A stretch of DNA of 64,000 nt from Enterocloster aldenensis (GCF_003434055.1 NZ_QVEX01000010.1:54217-118216); one strand, 5' to 3'. Positions 45,248 to 54,963 are shown, numbered from the stretch's first letter. The notes: generated by a model not told the origin, from the letters alone. Numbers and translations: made by a program.

Positions 45248-46039
45248 TTATACACCCACGCTGACGCTTTCCGGCAATGTGCTTCCCCCGTCAATGACGG
45301 ACTGGGTACCTGTCAGATAGCTGGATTCATCCGATGCCAGGAAGGCTGCCAGTTCTCCTACCTCTGCAGGGGCGGCCAGCCTTCTCATGGGGATGGCCTT
45401 TGCCATTTCTGTCAGGATGGATTCCGGATTCCCAGGATCTGACTGACGGGCAATGCTCTCAGCCATGGGGGTACGCACATATCCTGGGCAGATGGCGTTA
45501 ACACGGATGCCGGAACCGGCAAACTCCACTGCAAGGGACTTGGTAAATCCAACCAGTGCTGCTTTAGAAAGGGCATAGGCTGTCTCCCCGGGGTCCGCTA
45601 CCATGTCCCCGGTTACGGAAGACATGATGACGATCCTTCCATCCCCACGTTTTACCATACCGGGAAGCACGGCCTTTGTCACATTCCATACCCCTTTTAT
45701 ATTGATATCAATATGAAAATCCCTGTCCCCATCACTCATTTCCAGGAAATTCCCAAGCCTGCACACGCCTGCATTGTTGACCAGTATGTCGATTTCACCC
45801 ATCTGATGCATTCCCTCTTCAACTGCCTCCGCCACCTGGGAAGCATCACGCACATCTGCCTGGACCGCTGCGCAGGAATATCCCTGGGATTTCAGTTCTT
45901 CTGCCAATGTTTTGGCTTCCGGGGAGACATCTAAAAGAATCAGCCTGGCCCCGTGTTTTGCAAAAGTCTTGGCAATCCCCTCGCCGATTCCCCGGGAAGC
46001 GCCTGTGATCAAAGCTGTCCTGCCTGTAAGTTTTCCCAT
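45248..46039 (-). CDS. SDR family oxidoreductase
   Basis: 263 residues from ATG 46039 (AAGGAG upstream). Classical short-chain dehydrogenase: TGASRGIGEGIA (NAD(P) loop), NNAGV, Ser in VIMSSVTG and the Tyr/Lys pair in AYALSKAALVG. Asp after beta-2 (LILLDVS) suggests NAD. Within the operon it probably oxidises a polyol or hydroxy-ketose intermediate. Confidence 0.9.
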   Translation of the reverse strand: MGKLTGRTALITGASRGIGEGIAKTFAKHGARLILLDVSPEAKTLAEELKSQGYSCAAVQADVRDASQVAEAVEEGMHQMGEIDILVNNAGVCRLGNFLEMSDGDRDFHIDINIKGVWNVTKAVLPGMVKRGDGRIVIMSSVTGDMVADPGETAYALSKAALVGFTKSLAVEFAGSGIRVNAICPGYVRTPMAESIARQSDPGNPESILTEMAKAIPMRRLAAPAEVGELAAFLASDESSYLTGTQSVIDGGSTLPESVSVGV

Positions 46040-46071
46040 ATTCCTATTCTCCTTAACTGAAAATCCGGTCA

Positions 46072-46794
46072 TCAATCAATTTCAGACATATCAATATCAT
46101 GTCCCACCGCAATGGCTTCCTCAATAATCTTCACTGCCGAACTAAGTCCGATGCCGAATCTGCATGCGCCTCTTTTATACATCTTTAAAAGAGTTTCCAA
46201 ATCCCTGACGCCCCCTGCAACCTTTACCTTTGCACGGTCCCCTACCGTTGCCTTAATCAGTTCCACGTGATGGAGGCTGGTAGGCTCCTTTGAGAACCCG
46301 GTTCCTGTCTTGACATAGTCTGCGCCGCCTTCAATACATAGCTCGCATGCCTTTACAATCTCCTCATCCGTCAGAACCATTGCTTCGATGATTACTTTCA
46401 GGGAGGTCCCCCTGGTTGCTTCCCTGACAGCCTTGATGTCCTCCAGGACCTTGTCATACAATCCGGCCTTCAGCCACCCCACATTCATGACCATATCATT
46501 TTCCACCGGGTTCAGCTTCATGAAATCATGGGCCATATACACCTTGGTTTCTGTGGATTCCTGGCCGGACGGGAATGCAAGGGAGGTTCCAAATGCTGTG
46601 TTGGTACCCTTTAACATCTCCACCAGCTGAGGATAATAGCAGGGCCAGCAGAAGCAGGAACCGAAGTCATATTTCCTGCAGGCTTCCACCATGGCCTCAA
46701 CATCCCTGATTGTGGTATCCAGCTTTAAAACGCTGGGATCCATCATGTAAGCGATATCCTTTACTGTTAATACGTCTTTTCTGTACTCTTTCAT
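46072..46794 (-). CDS. DeoC-like aldolase
   Basis: 240 residues from ATG 46794. Deoxyribose-phosphate aldolase fold with Asp100 in NDMVMNVGWLKAG, Schiff-base Lys162 in YVKTGTGFS and Lys191 in KVKVAGGVRDLE. All three catalytic residues match DeoC. It would split a phosphorylated sugar to a three-carbon phosphate and an aldehyde. Its place in an operon with an isomerase, two dehydrogenases and a nearby FGGY kinase suggests a dedicated sugar pathway rather than nucleoside salvage. Confidence 0.85.
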   Translation of the reverse strand: MKEYRKDVLTVKDIAYMMDPSVLKLDTTIRDVEAMVEACRKYDFGSCFCWPCYYPQLVEMLKGTNTAFGTSLAFPSGQESTETKVYMAHDFMKLNPVENDMVMNVGWLKAGLYDKVLEDIKAVREATRGTSLKVIIEAMVLTDEEIVKACELCIEGGADYVKTGTGFSKEPTSLHHVELIKATVGDRAKVKVAGGVRDLETLLKMYKRGACRFGIGLSSAVKIIEEAIAVGHDIDMSEID

Positions 46795-46835
46795 TTTCTT
46801 TGCCTTTCTTTCTATATGAATTTTTATAACATTCC

Positions 46836-48080
46836 TTAGGTATGCAGTTCCGTAAGCTTTCCCATCTTCTTGCGTATTTCCACAAACCTCTGTGTATATG
46901 GCTTGTTGAATGCCACGCATCCCACCGGCTGCTGGCGTATCATCAGTTCCTCGCAGTTCATGCACTGGGTACAGTATTTGATTTCATCTTCCCGGCCCTC
47001 CATCAGCTTTAGCGGGGTAAGGGGATCTGCAAAGGACTGGCGTCCCAAGCCCACCATATCCATCATGCCGTCCTCAATACATCTGGCGCCCATTGCAAAC
47101 AGGGAGGATTTCTCCGGTTCAATGGACAGCAGCTTGTTCTTCCCTCCGCGGAAGGAGGAAAAATGTGAACCGATGACCACGGTCCCGGGATTCAGGGCCT
47201 TCTTCATAAGGTCTGCAAAGTAAATGTGCAGGTAGGAAAAATATGGGTCATTGGTGGCTGCTTCCATAAAACTCATGCTGCAGTGGACATTGCCCAAGGA
47301 TTCAACAAAATAAGATGCCCCCATCTTCTCCAGCCCCTTAATCAGGTCTATGGGTTCTGTCATGTCCATCAGAGGTGAATCCGGGCCGGCTGATCCGAAT
47401 CCTCCCGGGAAGCCTTCCCACATGGACATCTTGGATCCGATAAGGAAGTTCTTGTCAAAATTAACCGCTTTCTGGATCCGCTCCATCAAATCATAAGCAA
47501 ATGCGGAACGCCTCTCCCAAGAGCCCCCGTATTTCCAGTCCCTGTCATTATAGGGGCGGATGATCTGGGACCCCAGATATCCGTGGCACAGCTTCATGTC
47601 CACGCCGTCCGCACCCACATTCCGGCAGATTTTCGCTGCCAGGGTAAACTGGTCCATGATATGGTCCACTTCCTCTTCTGTCAGGATGTCACCTTCCAGC
47701 CCATAAACCGGCTTTACACAGACCCTTCTGGAAAATTCAGGCTCGCTGATTTCCCCGGAATGGGTCAGCTGGAACACTATCATGGCATCCGGATTTATTT
47801 CCTTCAGCCTGCGTATGAATTTCTCAAGGGCTTTTTCGTTGCGCGGCATGATTTCCAGCTGTGTCTTCCTGGCCCTGCTTTCATTGGTTACTGTTATGGC
47901 CTCCAGGTCCACCAGGCCGAACCCGCCTTTGTATAGGTTCTCATACCGCTCATAGGTCAGGTCGGTGGGATTGCCCTCTGCATCCGAGTCCACACACTCC
48001 ATGGGCTGCGCAAAAAAGCGGTTCCTGCACTCCCTGCCTCCAATCTTAATCGGCTGTAATAATGTTTCTTTATATCCCAT
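46836..48080 (-). CDS. NADH:flavin oxidoreductase (Old Yellow Enzyme family)
   Basis: 414 residues. OYE barrel: LLQPIKIGGRECRNRFFAQP, HSGEISEPEF, DGVDMKLCHGYLGSQIIRPY and GLGRQSFADPLTPLKL. C-terminal cysteines CTQCMNCEELMIRQQPVGC suggest a 4Fe-4S site as in dienoyl-CoA reductase-like members, but no NADH-binding domain follows, so the chain is short. ATG 48080 has AAAGGAG upstream. The flavoenzyme is unusual in a sugar operon; it may reduce an enone intermediate. Confidence 0.85.
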   Translation of the reverse strand: MGYKETLLQPIKIGGRECRNRFFAQPMECVDSDAEGNPTDLTYERYENLYKGGFGLVDLEAITVTNESRARKTQLEIMPRNEKALEKFIRRLKEINPDAMIVFQLTHSGEISEPEFSRRVCVKPVYGLEGDILTEEEVDHIMDQFTLAAKICRNVGADGVDMKLCHGYLGSQIIRPYNDRDWKYGGSWERRSAFAYDLMERIQKAVNFDKNFLIGSKMSMWEGFPGGFGSAGPDSPLMDMTEPIDLIKGLEKMGASYFVESLGNVHCSMSFMEAATNDPYFSYLHIYFADLMKKALNPGTVVIGSHFSSFRGGKNKLLSIEPEKSSLFAMGARCIEDGMMDMVGLGRQSFADPLTPLKLMEGREDEIKYCTQCMNCEELMIRQQPVGCVAFNKPYTQRFVEIRKKMGKLTELHT

Positions 48081-48119
48081 ATATGAATTCTCCTTTTTAT
48101 GATTTCATCCAAACATCCT

Positions 48120-49628
48120 TCACTCCCGCCCAGACTGCTTCTCACCGCTGGCCAGCTTCATGATATCCTCCTCCGTATATTCCTCAAAGGAAAGTTCACC
48201 TGTCACCGTCCCCTCATGCATGACCATAATCCGGTCCGAGACAGCCATGATTTCAGGCATTTCCGAAGAAATCATGATGATGCTGACCCCGGAGTTTGCC
48301 AATTGATCCATCAGCAGGTAAATCTCATATTTTGCCCCCACATCAATTCCCCTGGTGGGTTCATCCAGAATCAGTATCCTGCATTGGGAAGCCAGCCATT
48401 TGGATAAGACCACCTTCTGCTGGTTGCCTCCTGACAGGAATTTGCAGACCTTAAAGATATCAGGCGCCGCGATTTTCAGTTCCTGCATGTACTGGTTTGC
48501 CAGCTTTGTCTCCTCCTTTGCCTTCATGAATCCGTTGGAGGAAACGCGTTTTGGTGAGGCAATGGCAATATTATCCTTGATTGTCTGATTCAGGAACAGC
48601 CCCTGGGCCTTCCTGTCCTCTGTGGCAAACCCCATACCGTGTTCCACGGCCTGGCAGGGGTGGGTGATGCGCACGGTCTGCCCAAAGAGTATAAGCTCCC
48701 CTGAATGTACCTTGTCCGCCCCGAATATGGCCCGCATGACCTCAGTCCTTCCAGCGCCCACCAGCCCTGAAAAACCCAGGATTTCCCCCTTGTGAAGGGA
48801 AAAGGATACATTGTGGAAATGCTCCCCGCTTAAGTCCCTTGCCTCCAACACCACTTCCTCTGGCAGGACCCTGCGGCGGGGCGGGAACGTGTCTTTCAGG
48901 TCCCGGCCAATCATCTTCCCGATAAGCCAGTCCTTATCCACATCCGCAATGTTTGCGCAGTCTACAAATGCACCGTCCCTTAACACTGTAATCCGGTCGC
49001 AGATTTCAAACAGTTCTTCCAGCCTGTGGGAGATGTAAATCACCGTAATGTTGTCCTGTTTCAGCTTCCGGACAATTTCAAACAGGACGTCAATCTCTTT
49101 CTGGGTCAGGCTGTCCGTGGGTTCGTCCATGACAATGATTTTTGCATGATAGGAGACTGCTTTGGCAATATCTATCATCTGCTGCTGGGCAACGCTTAAG
49201 TTCCTTACCGGCGTATGGTAATCCGGGATGGTGCCCGCGCTTACAAAGTCCAGCCATTTTCTTGCAAATGCTTCTTCCTCTTTCTTTTTAATAAACTTGT
49301 TTTTATGAATCTCATGTCCAAGCATCAGATTCTCAACCGCATTTAAATCCGGGATCAGGCTCAGCTCCTGGTATATGACGGCAATCCCCTTATCAATGGC
49401 ATCCTGAGGCTTATGGAAATGCATATCCTTCCCAAAAATGCGTACAGTTCCACTATCTGCCTGGTAAACACCAGCCAGAACCTTCATAAGGGTTGATTTT
49501 CCTGCGCCATTCTCTCCAATAAGAGCGTGTATCTCTCCTTCCTTTACCTTCAGGTCCACATGATTTAAGGCGGTCACTTTGGAAAATGTCTTGGTAACGT
49601 CAAGCATTTCCAATGCGTATTCGCTCAT
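48120..49628 (-). CDS. Sugar ABC transporter ATPase (RbsA/MglA type)
   Basis: 502 residues with two ATPase halves. First: Walker A GENGAGKST, IIVMDEPTDSL. Second: GLVGAGRTEV, signature LSGGNQQKV, LILDEPTRGID. The duplicated form is typical for CUT2 importers of ribose/galactose type. It partners with the RbsC-like permease 14 nt upstream and the binding protein at the operon start. Confidence 0.95.
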   Translation of the reverse strand: MSEYALEMLDVTKTFSKVTALNHVDLKVKEGEIHALIGENGAGKSTLMKVLAGVYQADSGTVRIFGKDMHFHKPQDAIDKGIAVIYQELSLIPDLNAVENLMLGHEIHKNKFIKKKEEEAFARKWLDFVSAGTIPDYHTPVRNLSVAQQQMIDIAKAVSYHAKIIVMDEPTDSLTQKEIDVLFEIVRKLKQDNITVIYISHRLEELFEICDRITVLRDGAFVDCANIADVDKDWLIGKMIGRDLKDTFPPRRRVLPEEVVLEARDLSGEHFHNVSFSLHKGEILGFSGLVGAGRTEVMRAIFGADKVHSGELILFGQTVRITHPCQAVEHGMGFATEDRKAQGLFLNQTIKDNIAIASPKRVSSNGFMKAKEETKLANQYMQELKIAAPDIFKVCKFLSGGNQQKVVLSKWLASQCRILILDEPTRGIDVGAKYEIYLLMDQLANSGVSIIMISSEMPEIMAVSDRIMVMHEGTVTGELSFEEYTEEDIMKLASGEKQSGRE

Positions 49629-49642
49629 ATGCTCACCTCAAA

Positions 49643-50614
49643 TTATTTGTTTTTCTTCTGAATCAAAACCGCCACCAGAATAATGAGACCCTTGATTACT
49701 ATCTGAAGATAAGGATTCACTCCCAGCAGGTTCAGGATATTATTCATCACCGCCATGATCAGCACACCGGCCAGGGTACAGATCAGGGAACCGCGCCCTC
49801 CTGCCATGGATGTGCCTCCGATGACAACCGCGGCAATGGCGTCCATGTCATACCCCGTGCTGCCGTTGGGCTCGCCTACCCGGACCCTGGCAGCCAGCAT
49901 TACGCCTGCAATGGCCGCGGTCAGGCCGCAGAGCCCGTATGCCATGATTTTATGGAACTTCACCTTTACGCCGGAGAGCCTGGCAGCCTCGGAATTACTG
50001 CCGATGGCATAGATATGACGTCCAAACACGGTCTTGTGAAGCAGGATCATGAATATGACCATGATGACTGCATAAAGGACCACCGCGTAAGGAATGACTC
50101 CTCCCAGGGACTTGGAACCAAAGGTGGACCAGAATTTGGAAACCGAACCTCCCGGCGCTCCGTTGGTATAAATGTAATTCAGGCCTTTCAGTACCTGGCC
50201 CGTGCCAAGGGTGATGATGAATGCCTCCACGCCCCTGCATACAATGATGCTGCCGTTAACCAGTCCAATGACAAACCCAAAGAACAACACCAGCAGGATA
50301 GGTCCTATGTAGATGCCGGTTCCCCCCGCCGCCACATACGGTTCCATCATCCTTGCCATCACGCAGGCCGCAATTGCCATGGTACTTGTAACGGAAAGGT
50401 CAATCCCTCCTACCAGCAGCACCATGGTCATGCCGATGCTGACCACACCCACAATGGAGGCCTGCCGCAGTATATTGGTAATATTTTTAAATGTCGGAAA
50501 GATAGGTGATATGATGCTTGCAATTACCAACAGGATAATCAGCGCTATGTACGGACCACTGACCGGATTGTTCAGTATCCTTTTCACCATTCCGGATCCA
50601 CTTTTTTCTTTCAT
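49643..50614 (-). CDS. Sugar ABC transporter permease (RbsC type)
   Basis: 323 residues with about eight to ten hydrophobic segments and the BPD_transp_2 landmarks: VGVVSIGMTMVLLVGGIDLS, YAIGSNSEAARLSGV, AIAAVVIGGTSMAGGRGSL. It forms the membrane channel for the ATPase encoded just downstream. ATG 50614 follows an AAGGGGGA site. Confidence 0.95.
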   Translation of the reverse strand: MKEKSGSGMVKRILNNPVSGPYIALIILLVIASIISPIFPTFKNITNILRQASIVGVVSIGMTMVLLVGGIDLSVTSTMAIAACVMARMMEPYVAAGGTGIYIGPILLVLFFGFVIGLVNGSIIVCRGVEAFIITLGTGQVLKGLNYIYTNGAPGGSVSKFWSTFGSKSLGGVIPYAVVLYAVIMVIFMILLHKTVFGRHIYAIGSNSEAARLSGVKVKFHKIMAYGLCGLTAAIAGVMLAARVRVGEPNGSTGYDMDAIAAVVIGGTSMAGGRGSLICTLAGVLIMAVMNNILNLLGVNPYLQIVIKGLIILVAVLIQKKNK

Positions 50615-50638
50615 GTTCGTTTTGTCCCCCTTATAGGC

Positions 50639-51706
50639 TTATTTATAAAGTATGACCCGTTCTTTCGCCTCAGGGCTTACCAGAACTTTGACCAGTTTCG
50701 GGTTCTTGCGGATTTCATTGACCGCATCCTCCAGTTCCTCCAGCGGAACAATCATGGAAATCAGGGGCATGGGATTCACGCGGTCATATTTAAGCAGTGT
50801 CAATGCATCGCCCCAGTCATATCCGATTCCGGCACAGCTTCCGCTGACCTTCTTTTCCTCCAGCACGAATTTCACCGGGGGCAGGCTGGCATAATCGTCA
50901 TCCGCACAGATGCCGAATGCCTCCACCTTCCCGCCTCTCCTGACCATCTGGAAAGCCTGCTCATAGGTTTTGGAGTTCCCCACTGCTTCCAGCACAAAGT
51001 CAGCTCCCACGCCGTTGGTCAGCTTCATGACTTCCTCCACCACATCCGGGGTTTCCTTAAAGTTAATGACATGGTCTGCCACCATTTCCCTGGCCATCAA
51101 AAGACGGTCCGGATTGCCATCAATGACAATCACCGGCGCTGCGCCCCGCAGCTTTGCAAGGCATGCATGGATGATGCCGAGACCTGCGCCGATGACCACC
51201 ACGCTTCTTCCCATGACACAGTCCATTTTCCTGGATGCGTTAAGACAGGCCGTAAGCGGTTCTACAAATGCAGCCTTTTCATCCGACACCTCATCCGGCA
51301 CCACGTATACGTTCTTCCACGGAACCTTTACATATTCTGCGAACCCGCCGTCCACATGGATTCCAATCTGCTTAAAATCCGTACACAGAAGGGGTTCCCC
51401 AATCCGGCAGTGATAGCAGGTGCCGCAGGGCTTACAGATATCACATGTCACCCTGTCCCCGGGCTTTAATCCCTGCGCATTGGTTCCCACCTCCTCAATG
51501 GTTCCATAAAATTCATGGCCTGTTATCAAAGGCAGACATGCCACCTCGTCCGCATATTTCCCTGTATAGGACCCCCAGTCAGAACCGCAGATCCCGCAGT
51601 ATTTAATCTTAATCAGTACTTCGTCGTCCGATATCTCCGGTACCGGTACTTCTGAAAATTCATAATGATATGGTTTTGTAAGAACCTGTGCCCTCATCTT
51701 CCTCAT
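50639..51706 (-). CDS. Zinc-dependent alcohol dehydrogenase
   Basis: 355 residues, MDR family. Catalytic zinc: CGICGSD and GHEFYGTIEEVG. Structural zinc: CDICKPCGTCYHC plus a late Cys. Rossmann loop VVIGAGLGIIHACLA. This is the sorbitol/threonine dehydrogenase branch, acting on polyols or sugars with NAD. ATG 51706 has AAAGGAG upstream. Located between isomerase and permease in the catabolic operon. Confidence 0.9.
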   Translation of the reverse strand: MRKMRAQVLTKPYHYEFSEVPVPEISDDEVLIKIKYCGICGSDWGSYTGKYADEVACLPLITGHEFYGTIEEVGTNAQGLKPGDRVTCDICKPCGTCYHCRIGEPLLCTDFKQIGIHVDGGFAEYVKVPWKNVYVVPDEVSDEKAAFVEPLTACLNASRKMDCVMGRSVVVIGAGLGIIHACLAKLRGAAPVIVIDGNPDRLLMAREMVADHVINFKETPDVVEEVMKLTNGVGADFVLEAVGNSKTYEQAFQMVRRGGKVEAFGICADDDYASLPPVKFVLEEKKVSGSCAGIGYDWGDALTLLKYDRVNPMPLISMIVPLEELEDAVNEIRKNPKLVKVLVSPEAKERVILYK

Positions 51707-51720
51707 TCTAATCTTCTCCT

Positions 51721-52701
51721 TTACTTTGTGAACAGCGCGTCGCTGCGTCCCTCGTAGGGCGCGTCAATCATCAGCGGACGCAGGAATTCAATGGTTTTCT
51801 TCACGCCATCCCCGCGGCTCATGATAACATCCTCATGCTCATAATTAAACACACCATCATATCCTGTGATGAACAGTTCGCTGATCAGGCGCTTCCAGTC
51901 CACATCGCCCCATCCCGGTATACGGAAACGGAAGGAGCGGTCCAGACGTCCCCACCCGTCCTGCATGTACATGTTAAGCCCGCCTTTTGCCAGGTTGTGG
52001 TACACTATCTCACAGTCCTTTGCATGCACCAGGGCTATCCGTCCTCTCAGCTCATCTACAAATGTCTGGATATTCACCCCTGAGAACAGGATATTGGCCG
52101 GATCCAGGTTGATTGCAAATGCCGGGTGGTTATCCACCACCTCCAAAAGGCGCAGGGCTGACTGGGTATCGTAAACCACGTTGTTGGGATGCGGTTCAAA
52201 TGCAACCTTTATACCATATTCCCTGTACTTATCCATGACCCTGCCCCATTTTAACGCAAACTGTTCCTCTTCATACTTCCATCCATTGGGCTCTGGCCAG
52301 TCATTGATATGTCCGTAGTTTTCCATGCCTGAAAATGCAACCACCGCCGGAACTCCCAGCTCTGCCGCCAGCTGTGCGGAGCGTATCATGCTTTCTGTGC
52401 CGAAACGGATTTTCTCCTCCCTTGTTCCCTTGCAGGAAGAGACAGTCCCGTCACTGTAAGGTCCCATAATCAGCGGGGAATCCGCATGATTGCTCAGGGA
52501 AGCAATCCTCAGGCCATAACCCTCCACCATTTTCTTCAGTTCCCCAGCCCTGTGATTCTTTAAAATATCCTCGGCATCCACCTGTCCATTACCCACATAG
52601 GATGGCAGTTCCACACAATCATAACCATTGTCCGCCGCTATCTTAAGGACTTCCTCCAGCGGCTTTTCCGAATAATTTACAACACAAAATCCAATCTGCA
52701 T
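51721..52701 (-). CDS. Sugar phosphate isomerase/epimerase (AP endonuclease 2-type TIM barrel)
   Basis: 326 residues. TIM barrel with metal-site residues in VAFEPHPNNV (Glu), AINLDPANILF (Asp), HAKDCEI and VFNYEHEDVI (Glu). This matches xylose-isomerase-like epimerases such as IolE/IolI or tagatose epimerases. It would interconvert keto-sugars early in the pathway. Second gene of the operon, 56 nt after the binding protein. Confidence 0.9.
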   Translation of the reverse strand: MQIGFCVVNYSEKPLEEVLKIAADNGYDCVELPSYVGNGQVDAEDILKNHRAGELKKMVEGYGLRIASLSNHADSPLIMGPYSDGTVSSCKGTREEKIRFGTESMIRSAQLAAELGVPAVVAFSGMENYGHINDWPEPNGWKYEEEQFALKWGRVMDKYREYGIKVAFEPHPNNVVYDTQSALRLLEVVDNHPAFAINLDPANILFSGVNIQTFVDELRGRIALVHAKDCEIVYHNLAKGGLNMYMQDGWGRLDRSFRFRIPGWGDVDWKRLISELFITGYDGVFNYEHEDVIMSRGDGVKKTIEFLRPLMIDAPYEGRSDALFTK

Positions 52702-52757
52702 CTATGTACCCCCTGTATATGCGATTATTCATATATTCCTGTCATATCCCGTATTAC

Positions 52758-53849
52758 CTAATAAGTCCAGTCATAATCATCCCCGTCCGGCATCAGATAT
52801 TCATCCACGTTGTCCTTTGTGACCACAATGGAATCCATCATCACATCTTTTTCCTCAGGCCCTTTTCCTTCGATACAGTCAATGGCCACATGAAGGGCGT
52901 CCACGCTGGCCGCACACGGGAACTGGGTCAGGCCCACGCAGCTTCCATCCTTAATCATCTTCACAACACCATTGATGCCATCTGCATTTGTGAAAATGAT
53001 GCCTTCCTGGTCGCGTCCAGCCTCCTTAATGGCATCCACGGCGCCCAAGGTCACCCCGCCGTCCTGTGATATGAATCCATCGATTTCCCCGGGACCAAAC
53101 TTTGCCAGGCAGTCTTCCATGAAGCTCTTGCCCTTGCTGACCTCAAAATCCGTATACTGCCTTGCAATGATCTTAATATCCGGATACTGTGAAAATACGG
53201 AATCCTGTCCCTCTTTCTGGAAGTTATCCGTGCTGGAACCGGCCATGGTGTCCAGTGCGATGATATTCCCTTTTGGTTCCCCATAGCGCTGGGTCAGGGC
53301 TTCCACCAGCATCCTTGCGCACTCCGCCCCATTCTGCTTATCAGAATATCCTACAAAATGCGTGTAATCCTCCGTGGTACATGTGCGGTCAAAAATGATA
53401 ACCGGGATTCCGGTCTCAAACGCAGCCTCGATACCGGGATTGGCCGCATCTTCCACACACGGCGTAATCAGGATTGCATCCAGGTCCTGCTGGAGCATGG
53501 CTTCTATATTGCTGTTCTGGGTATTTGCATCGTCGTGGGCATCAGTCTCTATCAGTTCCACTCCCAGGCGGTCGCATTCATCCACCAGCATGTCGCGCAT
53601 CTTTACACGCCAGCTGTTTGATATGGAAGCATTGGCAAAACCAATCCTATACTTTCTTCCGGCTTCTGCGGTATCCTGACCTTCTGTCCCCTGATTTTCC
53701 TTGTCCCCTGTCCCGGATTTCTCCTGGTCAGATGATGCCGCCTCCGTCTTTGCCCCCGTATCTCCTGATGCCGGCTGGCTTCCCGCGCCGCAGCCGGCCA
53801 TGGAAGCGGCCATTGCCAATGCCATAAGAACTGCTAATGTTTTTTTCAT
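52758..53849 (-). CDS. Sugar ABC transporter binding lipoprotein (RbsB type)
   Basis: 363 residues from ATG 53849 with AGAGAGGG upstream. Lipobox MAGC (about 17-21). A Ser/Gly/Glu-rich linker precedes a Peripla_BP_4 domain: IGFANASISNSWRVKMRDML, IEAMLQQDLDAILITP and GIPVIIFDRT. First gene of the nine-gene operon, transcribed from the promoter at 53988-54016. Confidence 0.9.
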   Translation of the reverse strand: MKKTLAVLMALAMAASMAGCGAGSQPASGDTGAKTEAASSDQEKSGTGDKENQGTEGQDTAEAGRKYRIGFANASISNSWRVKMRDMLVDECDRLGVELIETDAHDDANTQNSNIEAMLQQDLDAILITPCVEDAANPGIEAAFETGIPVIIFDRTCTTEDYTHFVGYSDKQNGAECARMLVEALTQRYGEPKGNIIALDTMAGSSTDNFQKEGQDSVFSQYPDIKIIARQYTDFEVSKGKSFMEDCLAKFGPGEIDGFISQDGGVTLGAVDAIKEAGRDQEGIIFTNADGINGVVKMIKDGSCVGLTQFPCAASVDALHVAIDCIEGKGPEEKDVMMDSIVVTKDNVDEYLMPDGDDYDWTY

Positions 53850-53928
53850 GATAACCCTCTCTTTCTTATTATCCCCGGACATCTGCGGATATCCCCCTCG
53901 CATCCCGGTAAGTTAATTTTTTAACAAA

Positions 53929-53954
53929 AACGATACTGATTTGGCCAAATCGTT
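53929..53954. promoter_or_regulatory. Palindromic operator in the operon leader
   Basis: A perfect 14-bp palindrome GATTTGGCCAAATC (53938-53951) sits inside a wider inverted repeat AACGAT (53929-53934) / ATCGTT (53949-53954). It lies 27-60 nt downstream of the predicted start of the minus-strand operon. A site for the divergently encoded DeoR regulator is the obvious inference. Confidence 0.55.
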
Positions 53955-53987
53955 AAAGAAATTCTTCTTTCTTCCTTCGTTTTCGTC

Positions 53988-54016
53988 ATTATAGCATATG
54001 TATTTTCGTTTTTCAA
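53988..54016 (-). promoter_or_regulatory. Sigma-A promoter of the catabolic operon
   Basis: On the minus strand TTGAAA (54016-54011) and TATAAT (53993-53988) are 17 bp apart, with TG one base before the -10 (extended -10). This is close to consensus and places the start near 53981, about 130 nt before the first gene. Confidence 0.75.
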
Positions 54017-54095
54017 GGGTTTTTCTTTTTTTTTCTTTTTATATTTTTCGTTTTCTTTTGTTTTTATTTTTCTTTTTTTGTTGAATTTTTTCTTT
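54001..54095 (+). other. T-rich tract in the divergent promoter region
   Basis: About 95 bp in which the plus strand is almost entirely T with a few C, G and A. It lies between the divergent promoters of the catabolic operon and the DeoR gene. Such tracts bend DNA and may act as an UP-like element; they may also be slippage-prone. The lysine-rich minus-strand frame across it is not a gene. Confidence 0.6.
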
Positions 54096-54144
54096 TCTTA
54101 TGTTATCTTTATAATGAAAAATGATTTGAAAAGGAGGGGCATGA

Positions 54145-54945
54145 ATGTTTAAGGCAGAACGTCTACACCGTATTAAAGAAATCATCTTCGAGCGTAAACA
54201 GATAGATGTCGCCACTCTCAGCACTCTTTTAAATGTAACTGAAGTAACCATCCGGAATGATTTAGAACAATTAGAAAAAAGCGGCTTCCTCACACGTTAC
54301 CACGGCGGAGCCACATTAAATACAGAGGTATTTCCAGAACAGCAGTTCCAGTCCGGGCACACGGACAGCCTGAATATCCCGTACGATAAAGAAAAGGAAG
54401 AGGTGGGCCTGGCCGCCTCCCAGCTAGTCAAGGAACGGGAGTGGATTTTCCTTGGTCCCGGCACCACCAGCAGCTATATCGCAAAGGCGCTTTCCAGGCG
54501 CCCGAACCTGAATATCATGACCAATAACTTTTATGTTGCCAATATCTTCGGAGGCAATGCATCAGCCCAACTGCTGTTCTTAGGGGGGCGGATGCAGAAC
54601 TCCGGCATGTATACGGTACCTGAGGACCTGAACAAAGAACTGGAACACATTTATCTGAGCAAATTCTTCTTTTCCGTGGATGCAGCCAGCATAGAAGGAG
54701 GATATACCCTGACGGATATGAACGCCCTGGACATCATCAAAGCCATATCAAGCCGCTGTAATGAAACTGTCATGTGCATTGACAGCAAGAAATTTGACCG
54801 GCGTTCCTTTATCCGTCTTGGGGATCTGACTTATACGTCCACTGTGGTGACCAACAACCATATTCCGCAGGAATACCACCAGTATTACATTGAACATGGA
54901 ATACGGACATTTACCTCCTATGATTTAAAGCCGTTAAATTTATAA
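54145..54945 (+). CDS. DeoR/GlpR family transcriptional regulator
   Basis: 266 residues. N-terminal DeoR HTH (KAERLHRIKEIIFERKQIDV, VTEVTIRNDLEQLEKSGFL, RYHGGA) and C-terminal DeoRC sugar-phosphate sensor domain (about 75-245, LGPGTTSSYIAKAL). ATG 54145 follows AAGGAGG. Divergent from the sugar operon and upstream of the kinase: it probably represses both arms until a phosphorylated sugar binds. Confidence 0.95.
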   Translation: MFKAERLHRIKEIIFERKQIDVATLSTLLNVTEVTIRNDLEQLEKSGFLTRYHGGATLNTEVFPEQQFQSGHTDSLNIPYDKEKEEVGLAASQLVKEREWIFLGPGTTSSYIAKALSRRPNLNIMTNNFYVANIFGGNASAQLLFLGGRMQNSGMYTVPEDLNKELEHIYLSKFFFSVDAASIEGGYTLTDMNALDIIKAISSRCNETVMCIDSKKFDRRSFIRLGDLTYTSTVVTNNHIPQEYHQYYIEHGIRTFTSYDLKPLNL

Positions 54946-54963
54946 ACCTCATGAGGACTGTTT

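Noticed and set aside
54039..54293. Lysine-rich minus-strand ORF
   Set aside because: It is the translation of a T tract and the antisense of the DeoR HTH.
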